Shown here: positions 7,001 through 12,671 of the stretch, piece by piece
Layout: every line of letters starts with the position of its first letter
Position numbering within the stretch: position 1 is the stretch's first letter
Assembly (NCBI GenBank): GCA_031277215.1
Contig: JAITMR010000014.1
Location: 1 to 36,669, forward strand
Length of the DNA stretch: 36,669 nt
Source of the DNA: Burkholderiales bacterium
Lineage (GTDB): Bacteria > Pseudomonadota > Gammaproteobacteria > Burkholderiales > Casimicrobiaceae
Direction of reading: 5' to 3'
The notes under the pieces: model-generated
What the model was told of the DNA's origin: nothing
The model's input: only the letters and a program-made list of their open reading frames with translations
The model's database searches: none
Made by a program: the position numbers and the translations under genes

Positions 7001-9519
7001 AAATTGAACGTGGGGAGGTGGTTCCGGTTTACGCTGACCAAAAGAAAAACAGTCCTGGATTCTTCGATGGCTCCGGTGTCAGATACCCCGGCAGCGTCAC
7101 AGAACTCAGGACTGCTAACCGGAATATAAAGACCGACGCCGATCTTGTCAAGTACCGCCGCTCCCGCGACGCGCAAGGCTTCGGTCAAAAGGGTAAAAAT
7201 CTCGGCTCTTTCCAGCCGTCCACCCAGACGTTCACGTTCAGCAAGGACGCGAATCTGTCCACGTTCTTGCACGAAACAGGCCATTTCTTTCTTGAGATGG
7301 AGTCGCGGATTGCCAACCGGCTGGTTGCGAAGGCTGAGAGCGGCGAAACGTTGACAGCGGAAGAGCAGCGGATGTTGTCGGACAACCGGGTATTGCTCGA
7401 TTGGTTCGGTGTGCAGGATTTGAACGCATGGAACGCGATGACTGTTGAAGAGCAGACGTCGCACCATGAGCGGTTTGCTCAGGCTTTCGAGAAGTATTTG
7501 TTCGAGGGCAAAGCGCCAAGCGTTGAGCTTCAAGGGACGTTTCAACGGTTCATGGCGTGGCTCTTGGATGTGTACAAGAGTTGGAGCAACATTAGCAGTG
7601 AACCTCTCTCTGACGTTGTGCGCGGCGTTTTCGACAGGATGCTGGCGACAGACGAGCAGATCGAGATGGCGCGTGCTTCGCGTGAGATTAAGCCGATGTT
7701 TGAGTCGGCGGAGCAAACAGGTGTTTCTCCTGAAGTCTGGGAGCGGTATCAGGCCGATAACGAGGCGCTGATCGAGGCCGCGAAGGAGACGCAGCGATCA
7801 CGCGGGCTGCGGGATATGAAGTGGCTTCACAATAAGGTGAGCGCCGAGGTGACGCGCTTGCAGAGGGAGGCCAAGGCGCTGCGGCGAGAGCTTCATGCAG
7901 AGGTGACTGTTGATGTAATGAACCGCCCTGTGTATCAGGCTTGGGCGTTTCTGACGCGGAAGATGACGGACAGCGACAGGATTGCCGCGCCGGAGAAGGG
8001 AACGGGTGAGTCTGTCGATCCGTCGCGTGATTCCATGTTTACTGCGATTGCGAAGCTGGGCGGGCTGAATCGGGCGCAGGCGCAGGCGGAATGGGGCATC
8101 GACAAGCGGGAGAAGATCGAGAATCCGGCATTCGGAAAGCCGGTGCTACGGGCGAAAGAGGGAAGAAGCATTGACGAGATGGCGCGCGCGCTGGCAGAGC
8201 TTGGCTACCTGCCTACGGACGAGAACGGCAAGGTTGATGTTCACGATTTTGAGCAGGCGTTTCACAATGAGCTTATCGGTAGCCCGCAGTATTCGACGGC
8301 GCTTGATCCTGCCAGCCTTATGGAGTCGCGTGCAGGAGAGCAGATTGTCAACCCGGCTGCGCTCGGTGCGGGGAGGCTTGATATGGGATCGTTGCGCGAA
8401 ATGTATGGGGATGCCGGTCAGTACGCGACGAGGCGCACAGCGGCCAACTTCAAGGATGCGAAAGACGCTGCGCTTTCGTTCGTCAACAAGCCGCTGACGA
8501 ATAGAAAATCGGGCATGGTCGCCACGGTGTCTGGTAATAGCATCGGCAAGATGCTGAATACGAAGGCTGTTGGCAAGTCGAGTTCACCGGAAACCCACGC
8601 GCGCGTTGTGGCGAACCTTGATGTTTTATTTGAGAGGGCGGTTCTTGGTTGGAGCCGACCTGACAAAAACAGCGATATCAATATACCGGCGATTCATCGG
8701 TTTTTTACCGCGGTGCATACGGAGACTGGCGTTCATTTGGTCAAGTTAACCGTAAAAGAGCATTTGTCCGGCGAGCAGGGGAACAAGATTTACTCTGTGG
8801 AAGCGGTAGAGATAAACGAAGAATCCCCTGCCGTCAAATGGGTCAACTCGTACGCCGAGGCAGATAGCCTTGGCACGTCATCGATCCGCCCGTCAGGGGA
8901 TGTTCTTAATCTAGCGCAACAGATTCAGAATGTCAACCGTAGCGACAGCGCGTTGATTGTCGCGTTACTGAAAGCACGCCACATGACCGCCGAGACGGGA
9001 GGTGTCCATCCTGACCTTCTCGCCGAAGTGATGCCTTGGGGTTATGACTCCGGCGACGCGCTGATACGTGAACTGGTTGTCGCGGAGCCTCCGCGTGACG
9101 TGATCGAGGCTGAAACCGACGCCCGGATGCTCGAAGAGCATGGCGAACTCGCAACGCCCGAGGCAATCGAGCAGTCGGCCAACGAGGCGTTGACAAACAG
9201 CGCTTTGATCAGGATGACGGCTACGGAGTTCGTCGCGCTCGATAACGCGCTTGGGAAAGGAGTGCTCAACCGTGAGGAGTTTCTGGCACGCCAACGGATG
9301 GTTATGGCTGCGGCGCGTGGGTTTGCGGATGCGCTGATTAACAGATCATCTGTGCGCGACATTGTGCCTTCAAGGTTTTACGCGGCGGCTAGAAAGGCAA
9401 GGGCTGAGTCGGAAAAGGCATTTCGGAACGGCGACATTCAGGCGGCGGCAGAAGCCAAGCGCAGGGAAATTTTCCAGAATCAAATAAAAACCCACGAAAC
9501 GCGCTCTGGCCTAATATAG
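3943..9519 (+). CDS. Phage/plasmid large polyvalent protein, internal fragment (5'- and 3'-truncated)
   Basis: An 1858-codon frame that I read as the middle part of a much larger phage or conjugative-element polyvalent protein. Residues 1-45 are antisense to the IS remnant and not native. From about residue 60 the domains are: a helical region; an ADP-ribosyltransferase-like fold (YHGSPHRFD at 226, YGWGLYF at 250, ending IFDDSAIEVLD near 490); an FKQWFGDWE linker near 553; an LPD3/nuclease-like domain (about 586-710); a second ART-like domain (YHGTS at 764 to KSATGNTG near 860); a MuF-C-like domain (about 890-1000); a metallopeptidase motif HETGH at 1110-1114; long helices; and a second LPD3-like domain (about 1500-1627). 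Such proteins are thought to be injected with the element's DNA to disarm the new host. The frame ends abruptly in a helical segment. A TTG at 3943 or ATG at 3988 could start it, but no ribosome-binding site or promoter is obvious. Confidence 0.7.
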   Translation: MHSVWQCQAILSNAEMHSQRDAEDGRDACRTLAVLCGSSSAESLAQAIPAAAEQIAAAREVGVDVVIPVADLAVAEARVPELKALNDHVKNSPEGLSRADSRAIMESGEDQRVEDYVADTLAAMEQQNAEDASRETVVNDLTERISAALPGSRDANRKRASIIAAYFARRAQTLGTTAEELYRENLPVFRFGEIPDRSMLQRGLEMVGLRQRPVPENVDSLFQSAYHGSPHRFDKFSLDNIGSGEGAQAYGWGLYFAGDKEVAEYYRKKLSDYEVRVDGGSFNEENAAHRVAKRMHETGFSREQMLDTTRIRVSNLLLYDNGGKNGLRHATEELSFLESSGDIPVVTGDYKGQLYEADIPKNDVLLDWDKPFSEQPENVRKAVESSLLAWGESHADARFQAYANSRGITLSQAINAFEYSHREKTAMKHGLGSGTPGYKAYNFLTLLLGDEKSASEYLNSLGIKGVRYLDGNSRDKGEGSYNYVIFDDSAIEVLDRFYQRSQEQGTELEQELQKEFADTEKAYGGQPAYEKVKEAGRTKLDYRQWVHVRTPRFKQWFGDWEAARGVQQLDGMPPANLDGLAQVEGKKGVEEVFRGFGEVENKADGRSVVFPVGMAGKIVRHKGFDVTRIAGAFDRLFAESVPMVSELEVQREGHKDHSAGTDAYHHYAGRFELDGKRYYIRFTTQRQHAKKGEGSSVSHSAFVSDVTLYETRGISPARVRVIDPGVTVTDTPVDRKLAQWLSDGNPDNVSKVVDTVTGEPMVVYHGTSERGLTVFDLTQARQNADIPSFFFTTEREEAEGYGGNVIEAFLNIRNPTEKPNANMRGSEVRQRLEAEGFDGTITEDGYSTEYAAFSPTQIKSATGNTGEYGADNPNIFHQRSAATRFAFEKRIDELYAGAKPNKEGVRALDEGDVLTITGYGNMPVVINERHAVDDGQYNHGLTAEDWKKVPEWLDNPVAVFERARDGHLTLIAPEKKNGRAIVMALEPAVAAPEGYTGEARRHIVLTVYPKDSGVLSLRSEIERGEVVPVYADQKKNSPGFFDGSGVRYPGSVTELRTANRNIKTDADLVKYRRSRDAQGFGQKGKNLGSFQPSTQTFTFSKDANLSTFLHETGHFFLEMESRIANRLVAKAESGETLTAEEQRMLSDNRVLLDWFGVQDLNAWNAMTVEEQTSHHERFAQAFEKYLFEGKAPSVELQGTFQRFMAWLLDVYKSWSNISSEPLSDVVRGVFDRMLATDEQIEMARASREIKPMFESAEQTGVSPEVWERYQADNEALIEAAKETQRSRGLRDMKWLHNKVSAEVTRLQREAKALRRELHAEVTVDVMNRPVYQAWAFLTRKMTDSDRIAAPEKGTGESVDPSRDSMFTAIAKLGGLNRAQAQAEWGIDKREKIENPAFGKPVLRAKEGRSIDEMARALAELGYLPTDENGKVDVHDFEQAFHNELIGSPQYSTALDPASLMESRAGEQIVNPAALGAGRLDMGSLREMYGDAGQYATRRTAANFKDAKDAALSFVNKPLTNRKSGMVATVSGNSIGKMLNTKAVGKSSSPETHARVVANLDVLFERAVLGWSRPDKNSDINIPAIHRFFTAVHTETGVHLVKLTVKEHLSGEQGNKIYSVEAVEINEESPAVKWVNSYAEADSLGTSSIRPSGDVLNLAQQIQNVNRSDSALIVALLKARHMTAETGGVHPDLLAEVMPWGYDSGDALIRELVVAEPPRDVIEAETDARMLEEHGELATPEAIEQSANEALTNSALIRMTATEFVALDNALGKGVLNREEFLARQRMVMAAARGFADALINRSSVRDIVPSRFYAAARKARAESEKAFRNGDIQAAAEAKRREIFQNQIKTHETRSGLI
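4064..4089. repeat. Perfect 26-nt palindrome at the IS/polyvalent-gene junction
   Basis: The 13 bases at 4064-4076 (CGGAATCGCTTGC) are the exact reverse complement of 4077-4089. The symmetry has no spacer. It sits exactly where transposase homology on the minus strand ends and polyvalent-protein sequence on the plus strand begins, so it may mark the breakpoint of the rearrangement that joined them. Confidence 0.85.
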
Positions 9520-9718
9520 TGTGATCGATTTAGTTCTGTCCTGACATCACCTGTTTAGCCTTCAAAAACAAAAAGATAGAACGCTTTTCTGCCGTTGCGA
9601 GGGTTTTGGGTTTTTTGGAAGCGGCAAAAAGGCAGGGCGCTTGTGGCTTTTCTTGCACTGCCGCCTAAATTTTTTTCCCAAAACACGAATCGGCTGGCTT
9701 TTTTTCGAAAAGCGTGGT

Positions 9719-9724
9719 TATACT
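9719..9724 (+). promoter_or_regulatory. -10 box (TATACT) of the aroF leader
   Basis: TATACT lies 7 nt upstream of the leader-peptide ATG at 9732. With normal spacing, transcription would start at about 9731-9732, so the leader peptide mRNA would be leaderless or nearly so, consistent with the lack of any ribosome-binding site. The -35 region is weak (CTGGCT or TGGCTT near 9694-9700). The interval 9520-9718 holds no other gene that I can support. Confidence 0.5.
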
Positions 9725-9731
9725 GACCGCC

Positions 9732-9845
9732 ATGGATCTGCAACATTCTTTTTTCTGGTCGTTTGGTTGGCGTGCGCAAAATGTGTGCGCGTATTTCTAT
9801 TTTTATTTCCCATCATACGCGGGGGACGCCAGCGACATTGAATAG
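9732..9845 (+). CDS. Aromatic amino acid leader peptide upstream of DAHP synthase
   Basis: A 37-codon frame too short for ordinary gene calling. Twelve of its residues are aromatic: Phe7, Phe8, Trp9, Phe11, Trp13, the unbroken run YFYFYF at 21-26, and Tyr29. Shortage of charged tRNA-Tyr or tRNA-Phe would stall a ribosome at 9792-9809. The stop TAG at 9843-9845 lies 24 nt before a strong terminator, and the DAHP synthase gene starts 100 nt after the stop. This is the arrangement of trpL/pheL-type attenuation leaders. There is no Shine-Dalgarno sequence; a TATACT -10 box 7 nt upstream suggests translation starts at the 5' end of the RNA. Confidence 0.8.
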   Translation: MDLQHSFFWSFGWRAQNVCAYFYFYFPSYAGDASDIE

Positions 9846-9901
9846 AGAGTGATCTTTATAACTATTGCGAAATCGGGCGGCCCTCATAGGCCGCCCGATT
9901 T
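9788..9901 (+). promoter_or_regulatory. Transcription attenuator: alternative RNA structures of the aroF leader
   Basis: Four segments can be assigned by hand. Segment 1 (9788-9794, CGCGTAT) pairs perfectly with 9815-9821 (ATACGCG), and the loop contains most of the YFYFYF codons. Segment 2 (9822-9830, GGGGACGCC) can instead pair with segment 3 (9876-9884, GGCGGCCCT) through eight pairs and one A-G mismatch. Segment 3 otherwise forms the terminator with 9889-9901. A ribosome stalled on the Tyr/Phe codons would cover segment 1, free segment 2 for the antiterminator, and allow transcription of aroF. Folding energies were not computed. Confidence 0.7.
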
Positions 9902-9906
9902 TTTTT
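9870..9906 (+). terminator. Attenuator terminator hairpin
   Basis: The 13 nt at 9870-9882 pair perfectly with 9889-9901 around loop CTCATA, followed by T9902-T9906 for an uninterrupted T-run from 9899. It lies between the leader peptide and aroF in the direction of transcription, so it makes sense as a regulated terminator. Confidence 0.9.
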
Positions 9907-9945
9907 CAGAGGTTTATTGTGTTAGCACCGATAAGGAGTCATAAA

Positions 9946-10998
9946 GTGATTATCGTCATGGAGCCAGGCGCAAGCGAAGAGGCCATTGCGCGGGTAGAAA
10001 CCAAAATCCGTGAAAACGGGCTGGATGTACACATTTCACGCGGTACCGAGCGCACGTTGATCGGAGCCGTCGGTGACGAGCGCAAGCTCGAACCCAAGGC
10101 GTTTGAAACGCTGCCCGGTGTGGAGCGCTCGCTGCACATTTTGAAGCCGTACAAATTGGTTGCGCGTGAATGGCATCACGCCAGTACGGTGATTGATGTT
10201 GATGGTGTGTTGGTGGGCGGTCAGGAGGTGCAGGTGATTGCCGGGCCGTGCTCGGTGGAAACCGATCCGCAGATGCGTGATGCGGCGGCGGCGGTAGCAA
10301 ACGCGGGTGCGCGGATGATGCGTGGCGGTGCGTTCAAACCGCGTACCAGTCCTTATGCTTTCCAGGGAAAAGGTGTCGAAGGGCTCGACATGCTCAAGAA
10401 GGCTGCGGCACCGCACGGCTTGCCGGTCGTGACCGAATTGATGGATGTGCGCATGCTTGACGCGTTTCTTGAGCGTGGTGTCGATGTGATTCAAATTGGC
10501 GCTCGCAACATGCAGAATTTCGATTTGCTCAAAGAGTTGGGACATGCCGATGTGCCGGTGATTCTGAAGCGCGGGTTAAGCGCGACGATCAACGAATGGT
10601 TGATGGCTGCCGAATACATTGCCGCAGGCGGTAACCACAAAATCATTTTTTGTGAACGCGGTATTCGCACTTTTGAAACGGCGTATCGCAATGTGCTTGA
10701 TGTGACGGCCATTCCGGTGTTGAAACGCGAGACGCATTTGCCGGTGATCGTCGATCCGTCGCATGCGGGAGGCAAAGCATGGATGGTTTCAGCGCTGTCG
10801 TGCGCGGCGGTTGCGGCGGGTGCAGATGGATTGTTGATTGAAGTTCATCCGTCACCCGTCGATGCGTGGTGCGATGCGGATCAAGCATTGTCTCCGGCAG
10901 AGTTTACGATGTTGATGCAAACATTGAGTCAGATTTGTCTGGCGGTGGGGCGGACGTTGCCGATTTCCGATGTGACAAAGCACGCGCTATCGGCATGA
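9946..10998 (+). CDS. aroF: 3-deoxy-7-phosphoheptulonate (DAHP) synthase, type I-beta with N-terminal regulatory domain
   Basis: Condenses phosphoenolpyruvate and erythrose-4-phosphate, the first step of the shikimate pathway to Phe, Tyr and Trp. The protein from the GTG at 9946 has 350 residues. Residues 1-65 (MIIVMEPGASEEAIARVE and ERTLIGAVGD) form the ferredoxin-like regulatory domain known from the Thermotoga enzyme, where it mediates feedback inhibition. The barrel follows, with metal ligands Cys102 in IAGPCSVE, His273 in DPSHAGG and Glu299 in EVHPSP, plus KPRTSPYAFQG and QIGARNMQNF. The GTG is chosen because AAGGAG lies 7 nt upstream; the frame is open further back, but that part overlaps the terminator hairpin. 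Regulation is probably two-layered: attenuation by the leader and allosteric control by the N-terminal domain. Confidence 0.95.
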   Translation: MIIVMEPGASEEAIARVETKIRENGLDVHISRGTERTLIGAVGDERKLEPKAFETLPGVERSLHILKPYKLVAREWHHASTVIDVDGVLVGGQEVQVIAGPCSVETDPQMRDAAAAVANAGARMMRGGAFKPRTSPYAFQGKGVEGLDMLKKAAAPHGLPVVTELMDVRMLDAFLERGVDVIQIGARNMQNFDLLKELGHADVPVILKRGLSATINEWLMAAEYIAAGGNHKIIFCERGIRTFETAYRNVLDVTAIPVLKRETHLPVIVDPSHAGGKAWMVSALSCAAVAAGADGLLIEVHPSPVDAWCDADQALSPAEFTMLMQTLSQICLAVGRTLPISDVTKHALSA

Positions 10999-11025
10999 GG
11001 TGGTCGTGGTTTTTTGCAGATGAAA

Positions 11026-11050
11026 AAATCCCGCCGGGATGGCGGGATTT
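11026..11050 (-). terminator. Intrinsic terminator for the leftward genes
   Basis: AAATCCCGCC (11026-11035) pairs with GGCGGGATTT (11041-11050) around a 5-nt loop. On the minus strand the hairpin is followed by a T-run (complement of the A-run 11023-11028), so it terminates leftward transcription. It begins 8 nt past the stop of the small leftward frame. It may also weakly stop aroF transcripts from the other side. Confidence 0.8.
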
Positions 11051-11058
11051 CGGGGACT

Positions 11059-11202
11059 TCAAGAAAAAAACGAAGCTGACGGGGGTTTGCTCCTCGCAGA
11101 GGGGAGGAGCTTGACCGTGCCATTTTCTACGGTAGTCGTGAATTCATACTGACCTTCCCTCGTACGCCGTGCCTTCGCGTGAATCCTTCCCCGGAATTCC
11201 AC
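11059..11202 (-). CDS. Possible small protein of 47 residues, function unknown
   Basis: A leftward frame starting at the GTG read from 11202 and ending at TGA (11061-11059). It encodes VEFRGRIHAKARRTREGQ, then YEFTTTVENGTVKLLPSARS and a short Ser-rich tail. AAAAGG lies 6 nt before the GTG, and an intrinsic terminator follows 8 nt after the stop, which together look like a real last gene of the rsmE-yqeY transcript. The composition (basic N-half, beta-like TTTVENGTVKLLP) resembles a folded small protein rather than random translation. I do not recognise a family. The same region could simply be a 3' untranslated region, so confidence is modest. Confidence 0.4.
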   Translation of the reverse strand: MEFRGRIHAKARRTREGQYEFTTTVENGTVKLLPSARSKPPSASFFS

Positions 11203-11284
11203 GATGAGCCTTTTGTTTTGTGTTTCCGGCTCAAACGCGACATTTTTCGGATTCGTTTGTTGCTTTATAAAACGCTGTTCGGCA

Positions 11285-11737
11285 TCAACTGAGCAGCAGC
11301 GCTTTGATTTTCGCCGACACGACAGTCAAATCGGCGCGACCGGCGAGTTTCGGTTTCAACAACGCCATGACTTTCCCCATCGCGGCGGCACCGCTGGCAC
11401 CGTTCTCGTCAATCGCCTGCCGGATCAGCGCATTGATTTCCGTTTCCGTTAACGGTTGAGGCATGTAGACGTTCAGCACGCCGATTTCCGCTTTTTCGGT
11501 TTCGGCGAGGTCGGGCCGGTTGGCTGCTTCGTACTGAGTGGCGGAGTCTTTGCGTTGTTTGATCATTTTGTCGATGATGGCAACGACGTCAGTATCGTTG
11601 ATTTCTTCGCCTTTTAGTTTGTCAATTTCGTGGCGCTTGATTTCGGCAAGCAACATTCGGATGGTGCCGAGGCGAGCAGTGTCTTTGGCGCGCATCGCGT
11701 CTTTCATGTGTTCGATGATCGTTGCTTTGAGGGACAT
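11285..11737 (-). CDS. yqeY: GatB/YqeY domain protein
   Basis: A 150-residue all-helical protein of the YqeY family, related to the C-terminal tRNA-binding tail of amidotransferase subunit GatB. It begins MSLKATIIEHMKDAMRAKD and contains the family stretches RLGTIRMLLAEIKRHEID, KQRKDSATQYEAANRPDLAE and MGKVMALLKPKLAGRAD. The start read from 11737 has AGGAG 6-7 nt upstream; the frame is open further but without homology. The family's role is not settled; in many proteobacteria the gene lies near rpsU-dnaG-rpoD, which is not the case here. It is leftward and 55 nt downstream of rsmE, so probably co-transcribed. Confidence 0.92.
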   Translation of the reverse strand: MSLKATIIEHMKDAMRAKDTARLGTIRMLLAEIKRHEIDKLKGEEINDTDVVAIIDKMIKQRKDSATQYEAANRPDLAETEKAEIGVLNVYMPQPLTETEINALIRQAIDENGASGAAAMGKVMALLKPKLAGRADLTVVSAKIKALLLS

Positions 11738-11792
11738 GATCGCTCCTGAAGATTGGGTGAATATTTTAACCGCAAAGGGCGCAGAGAAGTTC

Positions 11793-12557
11793 TCATGCAA
11801 GGTCGCCAAAGGCAGCCTGGACAAGGGTAATCGCGGCAACCGCTGCTGTTTCAGCACGCAAAATCCGTGAGCCGAGGCGGACGGCTTGCCAACCGGCTGC
11901 ATGGGCGGCGCGGATTTCATCCGACGTAAAGCCGCCTTCAGGGCCAATCATCAAAAATGCCTGCTTTGGCGGCGGTGACAGCATCCGGGCGTTACGCAGA
12001 GCGTCGGGTAGAGACGAGTGAGCGCTGGCGTCCAGGAAAAAGCGCAACGCAGATGCATCGTTGGCAGTGGTTTTCAGGAGGGTGTCAAAGGTTTGTGGCG
12101 GTGACAGTCGGGGCAATCGGTTTTGCCCGCATTGCTCGCAGGCGCTGACGATCACGGCTTGCCAGTGCTCGGAACGGCGCTCTTGCCGAGCATCGTTCAG
12201 TCGCGTGTTGCAGTGTTCACTGTAAAACGGCAGAAAAGCTGCCGCGCCGAGTTCGGTGCCTTTTTGCAAAGCCCAGTCCATTCGTTCGGCAGCGGTGGTG
12301 GCGAGCGCCAGCGTCACGGGAAAGGATAGCAGCGGTGTCGGCGGTAGATGACTTTCGACGCGAGCGAACGCTTGGCGCTTTTCAATACCGACCAAGGTGA
12401 CGCGACAGGCGTTGCCGTGGCCGTCGAACAGGGTACAGGCATCGCCGCTTTTGAGACGGCGCACACGGACAGCGTGATGGAAGACGGCGTCGGGCAGGCA
12501 GATTTCCTGTCCCGGCATTATTTCTGTCAGAGAGGTCTCGAAAAAGAAACGGGGCAT
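11793..12557 (-). CDS. rsmE: 16S rRNA (uracil1498-N3)-methyltransferase
   Basis: A 254-residue SPOUT-class methyltransferase that modifies U1498 of 16S rRNA. The N-terminal PUA-like domain (MPRFFFETSL to about residue 70, with VFHHAVRVRRLKSGD) is followed by the SPOUT domain with its trefoil-knot signatures MIGPEGGFTSDE and RLGSRILRAETA near the C-terminus, which bind S-adenosylmethionine. It is divergent from dacB with about 115 nt between the starts; the upstream Shine-Dalgarno is weak. yqeY lies downstream on the same strand. Confidence 0.95.
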   Translation of the reverse strand: MPRFFFETSLTEIMPGQEICLPDAVFHHAVRVRRLKSGDACTLFDGHGNACRVTLVGIEKRQAFARVESHLPPTPLLSFPVTLALATTAAERMDWALQKGTELGAAAFLPFYSEHCNTRLNDARQERRSEHWQAVIVSACEQCGQNRLPRLSPPQTFDTLLKTTANDASALRFFLDASAHSSLPDALRNARMLSPPPKQAFLMIGPEGGFTSDEIRAAHAAGWQAVRLGSRILRAETAAVAAITLVQAAFGDLA

Positions 12558-12632
12558 TGCAGTTGTACCGCCATAAAGTGGCTTCTATCGTACCGCAGAA
12601 AATACGTTCATGCGGTATTGTCTGACGGCCTA

Positions 12633-12638
12633 TATAAT
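12633..12638 (+). promoter_or_regulatory. -10 box (TATAAT) ahead of dacB
   Basis: A consensus TATAAT lies 34 nt before the dacB ATG, in the divergent dacB/rsmE intergenic region. No good -35 hexamer is seen at 16-18 nt (TTCATG at 12607-12612 is 20 nt away). Transcription would start near 12645, just before the TTGGAG ribosome-binding site. Confidence 0.45.
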
Positions 12639-12671
12639 GATGCAAACAGGATTATTGGAGCGGTAAAAGCA

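Noticed and set aside
3778..9731. Integrated prophage or integrative element with att sites at tRNA-Leu
   Set aside because: No integrase, no structural phage genes and no duplicate of the tRNA 3' end are visible; only a truncated gene and IS debris remain.
9865..9945. N-terminal extension of aroF
   Set aside because: It would begin upstream of the terminator hairpin; AAGGAG before GTG 9946 and the match to the Thermotoga-type start favour the shorter protein.
12348..12671. N-terminal extension of dacB
   Set aside because: It reads antisense through rsmE and precedes the dacB promoter and signal peptide.
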